A stretch of DNA of 32,435 bases from assembly GCA_024398535.1 (NCBI GenBank), contig JAKSIY010000017.1:1-32435 (forward strand), read 5' to 3'. The stretch comes from Bacteroidaceae bacterium. Lineage in GTDB: Bacteria; Bacteroidota; Bacteroidia; Bacteroidales; Bacteroidaceae. The notes beneath the pieces were generated by a model. That model saw nothing but the letters and a program-made list of their open reading frames with translations. It did not search any database and was not told the DNA's origin. A program made the position numbers and the translations under genes. Of the stretch, positions 1-7,165 are shown piece by piece. Numbering within the stretch: position 1 is the stretch's first letter; each line of letters starts with the position of its first letter.

Positions 1-183
1 CACCGTGCTACTACCACCGCCACCAGACGGCGTAACACCACTACCGCTACCCGTCAGGAGGGCAACACCAACACCGGTACACGTCAGAGTACTACTACGA
101 CAAACGCTACCCGACAGAGTAACACCACAAACACTACCCGTCAGGAGAGCAACACCAACACCAGAAGTAACAGGACTCGCTGA
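1..183 (+). CDS. C-terminus of unknown Thr/Asn/Arg-rich protein (partial)
   Basis: Frame 1 is open from the window edge to TGA at 181-183, giving the last 60 residues of a protein that starts upstream. The tail is low complexity, made of Thr, Asn, Gln and Arg with a recurring TRQ motif in contexts such as ATRQEGNTNT, GTRQS, ATRQSN and TTRQESNTNT, and it ends NTRSNRTR. The repetition is visible in the DNA as copies of cccgtcagga followed by acaccaacacc-like runs. It looks like a disordered basic tail that might bind nucleic acid or an anionic polymer, but that is inference. Frame 2 is also open here and would be Pro/Leu-rich; frame 1 is preferred because its stop sits close before a good terminator and its residues form a coherent polar tail. 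The family cannot be named. Confidence 0.55.
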   Translation, partial: HRATTTATRRRNTTTATRQEGNTNTGTRQSTTTTNATRQSNTTNTTRQESNTNTRSNRTR

Positions 184-206
184 CAGAAATATCAACTTGT
201 AACTAC

Positions 207-238
207 GGGGTCAACTACTCAGTTGGCCCCGTTTTTTA
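207..238 (+). terminator. Rho-independent terminator after the first gene
   Basis: GGGGTCAAC at 207-215 pairs with GTTGGCCCC at 222-230 (9 bp with one G-U), with a 6-nt loop, followed by GTTTTTTATT. It lies 23 nt after the stop at 183 and closes the upstream transcription unit. Confidence 0.85.
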
Positions 239-239
239 T

Positions 240-644
240 TGCGAATACCCATGCTGCAAAAATCAAAAGAGAAAGAATTCGCTATCATTTTGCTATCCCT
301 GCAAACCAATTTAACAAAAAACTCGTTTCCGGATCATGCATAATACAATGCATGAAAACAAAGCCGGACAACACAGAACGAGCCATGGCTCATTATCCGA
401 CTTCCGGCTAACGAAACGGAAACGCCATAACAGGCTCACAGGAGTACGTACGCTGCCGAATGGCATTAACATTCAAATAAAACGCACACCCATTCGCACC
501 ACATGGAACAAGAATATCCAGCGCATAGATTTTGTGTCAATTTGGCAGAAAACACAGCCCAAGACAAGTCATATTGTCCGAAATAAGACAAAGGCATGCT
601 ATTTGCCCATCTTTTTCCAGATAAACAAAAAGTCAGAAAACAGT
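240..644 (+). other. Long intergenic leader before clpB with nested dyads
   Basis: About 400 bp without a convincing gene. Several inverted repeats nest inside one another: CGTTTCCG 324-331 with CGGAAACG 417-424; TCATGCAT 334-341 with ATGCATGA 348-355; GCCGGA 363-368 with TCCGGC 403-408; and the palindrome GAGCCATGGCTC at 380-391. A separate TTGTC/GACAA pair lies at 574-578/587-591. No clean TAnnTTTG promoter was found near 645. The reading frame of clpB stays open back to 336, but the residues it encodes there are basic, low in hydrophobic pattern and unlike any ClpB N-domain, so the region is treated as non-coding leader or regulatory DNA. Confidence 0.5.
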
Positions 645-2798
645 ATGAACACAAACTTTAATCAGCAGAATGCAAAAAACTGCCTTGAACAGTTCGCTGT
701 AAACCTTAACGAGTCAGCCCGAAAAGGCAAGCTTGATCCTGTTATTGGACGTGATGATGAAATTAGAAGACTACTGCAGATTCTAAGCCGCAGGACCAAG
801 AACAACCCTATCCTTATTGGTGAACCGGGAACCGGAAAGACAGCCATAGTGGAGGGTCTTGCAGGAAGAATATTCAGAGGAGATGTTCCTGAAAACTTGA
901 AGTCTAAGACTATATACTCTCTTGACATGGGAGCCATTGTAGCAGGAGCAAAATACAAGGGAGAGTTCGAGGAACGCCTAAAAGGAGTTGTCAATGAGAT
1001 AATTGCATCGGACGGTCAGTTCATCCTATTCATAGATGAGATTCACACCCTTGTAGGTGCAGGCGGCGGAGAGGGTGCAATGGATGCAGCCAATATACTC
1101 AAGCCGGCTCTTGCACGAGGAGAGCTGCGCGCCATTGGAGCAACCACACTCAATGAATACCAGAAGTATTTTGAAAAAGACAAGGCACTAGAAAGAAGAT
1201 TCCAGACAGTCTCTGTCAACGAACCGGATGAAGAGAGCTCTATTTCAATTCTCAGAGGACTTCAGGAAAAATATGAGAACCACCACAAGGTAAGAATCAA
1301 GGATGAGGCGATAATTGCAGCAGTACAGCTCTCAAACAGATATATCACAGAGAGATTCCTGCCAGACAAGGCTATTGACCTTATTGATGAGGCAGCAGCA
1401 AAGCTAAGAATGGAAAGGGATTCAGTTCCTGAAGAGCTGGACAACCTTTCACGACGCATCAAACAGCTTGAAATTGAGAAAGCAGCCATCAAGCGTGAGA
1501 AGGACGAACTTAAACTCAAGGCACTCAACTCAGAGATCACAGAATTGCAGAAACAGGAAAGTGCCATCAGAGAGAGGTGGGAGGCCGAAAAGAAACTTGT
1601 AGAGAAAATCCAGCAGGACAAGCTTAGCATGGAACAGCTTAGAAAAGAGGCTGAAAATGCTGAACGTGAGGGCAATTACGGAAGGGTTGCGGAAATCAGG
1701 TACGGAAAGCTCAAGGAACTTGAAGAAGATATTAGGACAACGCAGGAGAAACTTCACAAGGAACAGGGAGAAAACGTTCTGGTCAAGGAAGAGGTTACTG
1801 CCGACGACATTGCTGAAGTAGTATCAAAATGGACCGGTATTCCTGTAAACCGAATGCAACAGAGTGAGAGAGAGAAACTTCTCAGACTTGAGGAAGAACT
1901 GCACAGAAGGATTATCGGCCAGGACGATGCCATCAGGGCAGTATCTGACGCAGTACGCAGAAGCCGGGCCGGATTACAGGACCCAAAAAGACCAATAGGA
2001 ACATTCATCTTCCTGGGAACCACCGGTGTAGGTAAGACAGAACTGGCAAAAGCACTTGCGGAATATCTATTCAACGATGAAAAGCTCATGACAAGAATAG
2101 ACATGAGCGAATACCAAGAGAAATTCTCAGTGACCAGACTGATTGGAGCGCCTCCAGGATATGTAGGGTATGATGAAGGCGGTCAACTGACTGAAGCAGT
2201 AAGAAGGAAGCCATACTCTGTAGTACTGTTTGATGAGATAGAAAAAGCTCATCCTGATGTATTCAACACCTTGCTGCAGGTTCTTGATGACGGACGTCTC
2301 ACGGACAACAAAGGACGTACCGTCAATTTCAAGAATACCATAATCATAATGACCAGCAACCTTGGAAGTGACTATATACAGGAAAGGATGAAATCCTACA
2401 GCATCTCCGGAAAAGAGAGCTGGAAGAAAGAAACAGAAAGCAGAATACTGGAAATGCTTAAGCAGACAATCCGGCCAGAGTTCCTGAACCGAATTGACGA
2501 CATCATTCTATTCATGCCACTTGACAAAGACGATATCATACAGATTATCAAGATACAAACTGAGCAGATTGCCAAGAAGTTAAAGGAGAATGGCATATAC
2601 ATCAAGATAGAAGAGAGTGCTATTCGCATGTTGTCAGACTCAGGATTTGACCCAGAATTCGGTGCAAGGCCAGTAAAGAGGGCAATCCAGACCTATCTTC
2701 TGAATCCATTATCAAAAAAGATAATTGAGGGTAAAATTGACATTTCAAGGCCGGTAGAAATAAAAGCAGAGGAAAACGATATTGTAATAACCAATTAA
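645..2798 (+). CDS. clpB: ATP-dependent disaggregase ClpB, N-domain-less form
   Basis: ClpB is a cytoplasmic AAA+ hexamer that pulls polypeptides out of aggregates together with DnaK. From ATG 645 the protein is 717 aa. It has AAA-1 with Walker A GEPGTGKT (59-66), Walker [12 protein letters not shown] and pore loop KYKGEF; then a long coiled-coil middle domain (roughly 245-370, rich in Glu/Lys/Arg), which separates ClpB from ClpA; then AAA-2 with GTTGVGKT (the family usually has GPTGVGKT), pore loop GYVGYDEGG and [11 protein letters not shown], and the C-terminal small domain. Usual ClpB is about 860 aa. The missing ~145 residues are the mobile N-domain; the protein starts about 17 residues before the conserved [18 protein letters not shown] stretch, which resembles the short ClpB made by internal initiation in other bacteria. 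ATG 645 is chosen because residues encoded upstream do not resemble the family. Confidence 0.93.
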   Translation: MNTNFNQQNAKNCLEQFAVNLNESARKGKLDPVIGRDDEIRRLLQILSRRTKNNPILIGEPGTGKTAIVEGLAGRIFRGDVPENLKSKTIYSLDMGAIVAGAKYKGEFEERLKGVVNEIIASDGQFILFIDEIHTLVGAGGGEGAMDAANILKPALARGELRAIGATTLNEYQKYFEKDKALERRFQTVSVNEPDEESSISILRGLQEKYENHHKVRIKDEAIIAAVQLSNRYITERFLPDKAIDLIDEAAAKLRMERDSVPEELDNLSRRIKQLEIEKAAIKREKDELKLKALNSEITELQKQESAIRERWEAEKKLVEKIQQDKLSMEQLRKEAENAEREGNYGRVAEIRYGKLKELEEDIRTTQEKLHKEQGENVLVKEEVTADDIAEVVSKWTGIPVNRMQQSEREKLLRLEEELHRRIIGQDDAIRAVSDAVRRSRAGLQDPKRPIGTFIFLGTTGVGKTELAKALAEYLFNDEKLMTRIDMSEYQEKFSVTRLIGAPPGYVGYDEGGQLTEAVRRKPYSVVLFDEIEKAHPDVFNTLLQVLDDGRLTDNKGRTVNFKNTIIIMTSNLGSDYIQERMKSYSISGKESWKKETESRILEMLKQTIRPEFLNRIDDIILFMPLDKDDIIQIIKIQTEQIAKKLKENGIYIKIEESAIRMLSDSGFDPEFGARPVKRAIQTYLLNPLSKKIIEGKIDISRPVEIKAEENDIVITN

Positions 2799-2811
2799 AA
2801 AGGTATCTTTG
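2782..2811 (+). promoter_or_regulatory. Bacteroidota-type promoter of tRNA-Pro
   Basis: TTG at 2782-2784, 19 nt spacer, then TATCTTTG at 2804-2811, an exact match to TAnnTTTG. The start would fall near 2818, about 38 nt before the mature tRNA. Confidence 0.75.
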
Positions 2812-2817
2812 CATCGT

Positions 2818-2848
2818 CATGGACAACCCCCGGAAACAATTGTCCATG
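2818..2848. repeat. 9-bp inverted repeat in the tRNA-Pro leader
   Basis: CATGGACAA at 2818-2826 and TTGTCCATG at 2840-2848 are perfect inverted copies around a 13-nt loop. The repeat begins at the predicted transcription start and ends 7 nt before the tRNA, so it would fold as a 5' hairpin of the precursor or serve as an operator. Confidence 0.6.
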
Positions 2849-2855
2849 ATGTACT

Positions 2856-2930
2856 CGGGGCGTAGCTCAGCCCGGTTAGAGTTTTCGTCTGGGGGGCGAG
2901 AGGTCGCTGGTTCGAATCCAGTCGCCCCGA
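2856..2930 (+). tRNA. tRNA-Pro (anticodon GGG)
   Basis: Acceptor stem CGGGGCG 2856-2862 pairs perfectly with CGCCCCG 2923-2929, with discriminator A2930. The T arm contains GGTTCGAATCC. The anticodon loop is CTGGGGG, giving anticodon GGG for proline codon CCC. CCA is not encoded (the following bases are CAC). The gene is 75 nt. Confidence 0.95.
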
Positions 2931-2942
2931 CACATTAACTGA

Positions 2943-2975
2943 GGGAGGAATCTGAAACGATTCTTCCCTTTATTT
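2943..2975 (+). terminator. Terminator of tRNA-Pro
   Basis: GGGAGGAATC 2943-2952 pairs with GATTCTTCCC 2959-2968 (10 bp, one G-U) with a 6-nt loop, followed by TTTATTT. Confidence 0.85.
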
Positions 2976-3003
2976 ATGATGATGTATTAAAGAACACAGT
3001 ATT

Positions 3004-3903
3004 ATGAAGAAACAGAGAATCATCGGATGTATGATGGCGGCAGCATTAACGCTGGCAGCATTGAACGGCCTGAAGAAATGGACAGGCACAGAGAAGAGAG
3101 AGCTAAGGAAATTCATTGGAACCCAGATTGATTTTGGCCAGTTCAAAGTGCCGGACTCTCTCTGCACTCTTGTCATCTATTATGACAGTGCAGAATGTTC
3201 TACATGCAGGCTGAATTCAATAAACGAATGGGACTTCTTGCTAGAAAAGTACAAAAACCGCGATGGATTCGAACCTTTATACATATTTTCTCCCAAAAAG
3301 AGGGATCTGGAAAGATACCGGGACATGCTGGTAAGGAACGGTGAAGGGAAAGACATAATCAGCGACTACAAAAACGCCTTTTCATCGGCAAATTCAAGGA
3401 TTCCAAAGAGTAAAACGCTGCACTATTTCCTGATTGATGCAGACAGAAAGGTTGTCCTTGCCGGCGATCCGCTGCACAACGGACTGCTCTGGGGACTTTA
3501 CGAGATCTACATCGATGCTATCTGCAAGAACCATGGGAAAATGCCGGATAACATGGATACGCTGGTCAGTCAGTTTCTTGAAGAAAACCGCATCAGGAGA
3601 AACGGTCTTGTATTTGCAGAAGAGACAATCCGCACGGGACAGACAGAAAAAGACAGGGAGTACCTGATAAGATTCAATGCTGTGAACAAAAGCAGCCACA
3701 CAATACAAATAACACACGTCATCCCTGACTGCGACTGCACCGATGCCTGGGCTACAGCGCTGGAAACCGGTCCGGGTGACACGACATCAATCATGGCCAG
3801 GTTCAAGATTGAGGAAGAAGGTAATTTCGCAAAAAGCATATTTGTCCGAACGTCGGGAGACATGAATGACATAGAGCTGGTTTTTACCGGCATCTGCAAA
3901 TAA
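3004..3903 (+). CDS. Exported thioredoxin-like + DUF1573 protein
   Basis: 299 aa. An N-terminal hydrophobic segment (about residues 7-22) suggests export with or without membrane anchoring. Residues ~40-175 look like a thioredoxin/TlpA-like fold: a beta-strand LVIYY followed by C65-S-T-C68 and later a FLIDADRKVVLAGDP strand pair. Residues ~205-299 resemble DUF1573, an Ig-like periplasmic domain, with the C243-D-C245 motif usual near its ITHVIPDCDCT strand. The fusion suggests a periplasmic redox or cargo-handling role; the substrate is unknown. It is the first gene of a tight + strand cluster, 14 nt before the next gene and leading to porW and porX. No clear promoter was seen between the tRNA-Pro terminator and this start. 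Confidence 0.8.
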   Translation: MKKQRIIGCMMAAALTLAALNGLKKWTGTEKRELRKFIGTQIDFGQFKVPDSLCTLVIYYDSAECSTCRLNSINEWDFLLEKYKNRDGFEPLYIFSPKKRDLERYRDMLVRNGEGKDIISDYKNAFSSANSRIPKSKTLHYFLIDADRKVVLAGDPLHNGLLWGLYEIYIDAICKNHGKMPDNMDTLVSQFLEENRIRRNGLVFAEETIRTGQTEKDREYLIRFNAVNKSSHTIQITHVIPDCDCTDAWATALETGPGDTTSIMARFKIEEEGNFAKSIFVRTSGDMNDIELVFTGICK

Positions 3904-3917
3904 TTTTTGCCAGAAGC

Positions 3918-4385
3918 ATGCAGAATTACTATCTTCGCACGTTTAAAAGGTACAAAAAGAAGAAGATGGGAATATATTCAATCTGCGGATTCATACTGGT
4001 TGCATTGCTGCTGCTGATGGTTTTCAATGGCAGATATGCGAACAGTGCAAGAAAGAGAGTCATTTCTGAGGAAGAAACAGGCCAGGAGCCACAGAAGGTT
4101 TCTGACGGAGAGTGCTGCGGCAAGCATCTTGTATGCGAGAAGCAGAAGATAGCTGACCAGATAGCACGCGGAGCCCTGTATTTTGAGGACGAAGACCTTG
4201 ACCAGTACATAGGACGGGCATCGGACGATTATGACGATCAGGAAACGGAAGAGTTCCGCTATGTTCTCTACACCCTGAGGGAGAATGAGATACAGGATTG
4301 GCTGGGTAGTCTGGTCGCACGCGGTGTGGAACTGCCTGACCAGCTGAAGGAGGAGGCCTATTCCCTGGTAAACGAACTTGGCTGA
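3918..4385 (+). CDS. Single-pass membrane protein with ECCGxHxVCEK motif
   Basis: 155 aa. The N-terminus is strongly basic (RTFKRYKKKK) and is followed by one membrane helix (about residues 18-37), predicting a cytoplasmic N-terminus and periplasmic body. The body carries ECCGKHLVCEK, with three cysteines and a histidine, then an acidic segment (FEDEDLDQYIGRASDDYDDQETEEF) and a helical C-terminus ending LPDQLKEEAYSLVNELG. I recognise this as a family common in Bacteroidales, sometimes labelled phospholipase without evident catalytic residues; I treat its function as unknown. The Cys/His cluster could bind a metal or form disulfides, which would fit the thioredoxin-like protein encoded 14 nt upstream. 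The porW homologue starts 6 nt downstream. Confidence 0.75.
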   Translation: MQNYYLRTFKRYKKKKMGIYSICGFILVALLLLMVFNGRYANSARKRVISEEETGQEPQKVSDGECCGKHLVCEKQKIADQIARGALYFEDEDLDQYIGRASDDYDDQETEEFRYVLYTLRENEIQDWLGSLVARGVELPDQLKEEAYSLVNELG

Positions 4386-4391
4386 AAAACC

Positions 4392-4832
4392 ATGAAGAAG
4401 CACCTGCTCGGCATATCACTGGTCATGTTTCTGGCATTCCTGTCAGCAGGATGCTCTACGTCCAGGAATACGGCAGGCAGCAGATTCTACCACGCCACAG
4501 TGACACGCTTCAATGCCTATTTCAACGGACACGAAGCGTATCTCAGAGGTACAGAAGCTCAGGAAAAAGCCATCAAGGACAACTACATAGACTTACTGAC
4601 TCTGTTTCCTTCAAGCGATGCCAAAGTACAGGCATCGGGAAAGGATGGATTTGAGACAGCCATTGAGAAGTCCCAGAAATGCATCAAGCTGCATTCCATC
4701 ACGCCGAAGCCGGAAAATAAGATGAACCAAGCCTCAACGGATCTGGAATTCCAGAACAAGACAGAATCCGTTCCTATGGCATGCCTGGATGATGATGGCA
4801 GATGCCCAGATGAGCCAGGGACAGTTTCTTGA
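4392..4832 (+). CDS. porW: PorW/SprE-like TPR lipoprotein, N-terminal fragment (frameshifted)
   Basis: The fragment starts with a lipoprotein signal (MKKHLLGISLVMFLAFLSAGC, lipid Cys21) followed by the family's opening pattern: NTAGSRFYHATVTRFNAYFNG, then repeated-helix sequence to CIKLHSITPKPE. After about position 4725 this frame loses resemblance to the family and runs to a stop at 4830-4832, while the +1 frame picks up the expected sequence. The intact gene would therefore run 4392-7164. PorW/SprE is an outer-membrane-associated TPR lipoprotein needed for type IX secretion. The break can be explained by one extra base near 4723-4728. Confidence 0.75.
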   Translation: MKKHLLGISLVMFLAFLSAGCSTSRNTAGSRFYHATVTRFNAYFNGHEAYLRGTEAQEKAIKDNYIDLLTLFPSSDAKVQASGKDGFETAIEKSQKCIKLHSITPKPENKMNQASTDLEFQNKTESVPMACLDDDGRCPDEPGTVS

Positions 4833-7164
4833 GGCAGAGGGCACTTACGAGTATATACAGCGAATCTACGCTGACCAGCCGCGCATAGTAGCAGAAGCAG
4901 GAATGAAACGCGCCAGATGCTATTCCGAAATGGGATGGATATATGAAGCCGATGACCTGTTCAAACGCATCTACTCCGATTCCATACCCATCCAGCTGAG
5001 AGGCGAATACTCCTCAATCATGGCATCGCACCTTCTGAAGCAGCAGAAATACTCAGAGGCAATTCCATACCTTGAAAAATCCCTGGATCACTCAAAGGCC
5101 AGCCGTAACCAGAAAATACGTCAGAATTATCTGCTTGGACAACTTTACAAGAAAACCGGAGACAATGCCAGGGCTTACGATGCATTCAGGAAGGTAATCA
5201 GGATGAATCCCGCTTATCTTGTGGAATTCAACGCCCGCATACAGCAGACAGAAGTTCTGGGCGGCCAGAATTCCGATGCCATGCTCAAAAAACTGAACAA
5301 GATGGCCAGAGATCCCAACAACAAGGACTATCTGGAACAGGTTTACTACGCAACAGGAAACATCCACCTGGCAAACGGAGATACCGTGAAGGCCATAAAA
5401 GAGTACGAGACCGGAGTTGAGAAAGGAACCCGTAACGGCGTTGAGAAGGGCATACTCCTGCAACATCTTGCCAACGTGTACTGGGACATGACAGACTATG
5501 AGAACGCCCAGCGATGCTACTCTGCCGCAGTAGGTCTGATTGACCAGGACGACACGGGATACCCAACGGCCAGACTGCGCTCTGAAGTCTTGGAATACCT
5601 TGTATCATACACGAACAACATAGCCCTTCAGGACAGCCTTCAACACCTGGCAACACTGCCAGAGTCAACAATCTACAGCATCATTGACAGGCTTATTGAG
5701 GAACTGAAGGAAGAGGAAGCCAGGCTTGAGGAAGCGGCCAGACTTGCTGAGAAAGAGGCCAATGCGGCAGCCAGCCTTGCAGCGGCCACATCCGTAACCG
5801 GAAATGACGGCTCATGGTATTTCTACAATCCTGCCCTCATCAAGGAGGGTCAGGCACAGTTTGCCAGGACCTGGGGCAAGAGAAAGCTTGAGGACAACTG
5901 GCGACGTCAGAACAAGTCAGTACTGGCTACCGATTACGAACAGGAGACGGAGCTGTCAGAAGCTCTTGTAGAGTCCGCCGATTCCTCTGCCACGCCAGAC
6001 AATGAGATTGAGCTGATGGTTGAGACAGACCCGCACAAGCGCGAGTTCTACTGGCAGCAGATTCCTTTCACAGAAGAGGCAAAAGCTGAATCAGATGCCA
6101 CTCTGACCGATGCACTTCTCAACGCAGGCATTATCTACAAGGATGACCTGTCCGAATACCAGCTTGCCGAGAAATGCTTCAACCGCATCACCACGGAATA
6201 CCCGGAAGCCGATGAGGCTGACGACGCCCTCTACCAGATGTTCCTCATGTACTCTCTGTGGGGCAAGACAGATAAAGCCCAGGACAGCAAGGATTCCCTG
6301 AGTTCAAGATTCCCTGACAGCGACTACACTCTTACAATCTGCAACCCGGACTTTGAAGAGAACGCCAGATACGGAAAGCATCGTGAGGATTCGCTTTATG
6401 CCCAGACCTACCAGGCATATACCCAGGGTGACTGGTTCCAGGTTGAACAGAATTATGAAATCTCCACAACCAAGTACCCGACAGGACAGCACAGGCCAAA
6501 GTTCATGTTCCTGCATGGAACGCACCAGCTTGAAAGCGGAGACAACGAAGGATTCCTTGAGACGCTTACTGCCATAGTTGAGAAGTATCCGGAAAACGAG
6601 ATTTCCGGACTGGCAGGAATGATTGTCCAGGGCATACGTGACGGAAAGCTGCTGCAATCCGGAAAGTTTGCCACAATCTGGGATTCCAGGGCATCGCTTG
6701 AAGAGAGCGCAGCCATCCCTGACAGCCTCAGGAAGGAGTTCTCGGCAGACAGATACCAGCCATTCCTGCTGGTACTTGCATATCCGGAAGACTCCATCAA
6801 CCAGAATCAGTTGCTTTTTGAACTGGCCAGATACAACTTCACAAATTTCATGATGAGGAACTTTGACATAAGCTTCTCCTCAGAGAAAGGCATCGGCTTC
6901 TGCACCGTGTCAGAATTCCTGAACTTTGACGAAGCATGGCTCTACCGCAAGCGTCTTTATGCCGATGCCCGAGTGGCCCAGCAGATTGACGGAATGAAAG
7001 CAATTCTGATCTCACCTGAGAATCTGCAGCTGATGCTGGGTTACTACAGTATAAATGAGTATCTGGAGTTCTTTGAAAAAACATACAACGATATAGAAGA
7101 AGAGCAGATTGACGGCGGATCTCTTGACGAAGGCCTGCCTTCTGCAGAAGACGAAACTGATTGA
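4789..7164 (+). CDS. porW: PorW/SprE-like TPR lipoprotein, main body after frameshift
   Basis: This frame is open from 4726; 4789 is merely the first ATG. Codons at 4726-4800 already read as family sequence (W..R..NPFLWHAWMMMADAQ), so 4789 is probably not a true start. The body has many TPR-like helix pairs, for example GQFLEAEGTYEYIQRIYAD, KYSEAIPYLEKSLDHSK, GDNARAYDAFRKVIRMNP and YENAQRCYSAAVGL. An Ala/Glu coiled coil follows (EELKEEEARLEEAARLAEKE, around 300-320 of this fragment), then more TPR-like units (AEKCFNRITTEYPEADEAD) and an acidic C-terminus. It would be an N-terminally lipidated periplasmic/outer-membrane scaffold of T9SS if the frame were restored. porX begins 1 nt after its stop, so the two are almost certainly co-transcribed. 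Confidence 0.85.
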   Translation: MMMADAQMSQGQFLEAEGTYEYIQRIYADQPRIVAEAGMKRARCYSEMGWIYEADDLFKRIYSDSIPIQLRGEYSSIMASHLLKQQKYSEAIPYLEKSLDHSKASRNQKIRQNYLLGQLYKKTGDNARAYDAFRKVIRMNPAYLVEFNARIQQTEVLGGQNSDAMLKKLNKMARDPNNKDYLEQVYYATGNIHLANGDTVKAIKEYETGVEKGTRNGVEKGILLQHLANVYWDMTDYENAQRCYSAAVGLIDQDDTGYPTARLRSEVLEYLVSYTNNIALQDSLQHLATLPESTIYSIIDRLIEELKEEEARLEEAARLAEKEANAAASLAAATSVTGNDGSWYFYNPALIKEGQAQFARTWGKRKLEDNWRRQNKSVLATDYEQETELSEALVESADSSATPDNEIELMVETDPHKREFYWQQIPFTEEAKAESDATLTDALLNAGIIYKDDLSEYQLAEKCFNRITTEYPEADEADDALYQMFLMYSLWGKTDKAQDSKDSLSSRFPDSDYTLTICNPDFEENARYGKHREDSLYAQTYQAYTQGDWFQVEQNYEISTTKYPTGQHRPKFMFLHGTHQLESGDNEGFLETLTAIVEKYPENEISGLAGMIVQGIRDGKLLQSGKFATIWDSRASLEESAAIPDSLRKEFSADRYQPFLLVLAYPEDSINQNQLLFELARYNFTNFMMRNFDISFSSEKGIGFCTVSEFLNFDEAWLYRKRLYADARVAQQIDGMKAILISPENLQLMLGYYSINEYLEFFEKTYNDIEEEQIDGGSLDEGLPSAEDETD

Positions 7165-7165
7165 C

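Noticed and set aside
5-202. Pro/Leu-rich 65-codon frame overlapping the first gene
   Set aside because: Same DNA as the Thr/Asn/Arg tail in a shifted frame; its stop is closer to the terminator, but the sequence is a by-product of the repeat. Frame 1 is preferred, though not proved.
574-591. TTGTC/GACAA pair before clpB as a heat-shock repressor site
   Set aside because: It does not match the CIRCE or CtsR consensus and is only 5 bp; likely chance.
336-644. Open frame upstream of clpB in phase with it
   Set aside because: The 103 codons give no ClpB N-domain resemblance, and the residues look like translated non-coding DNA.
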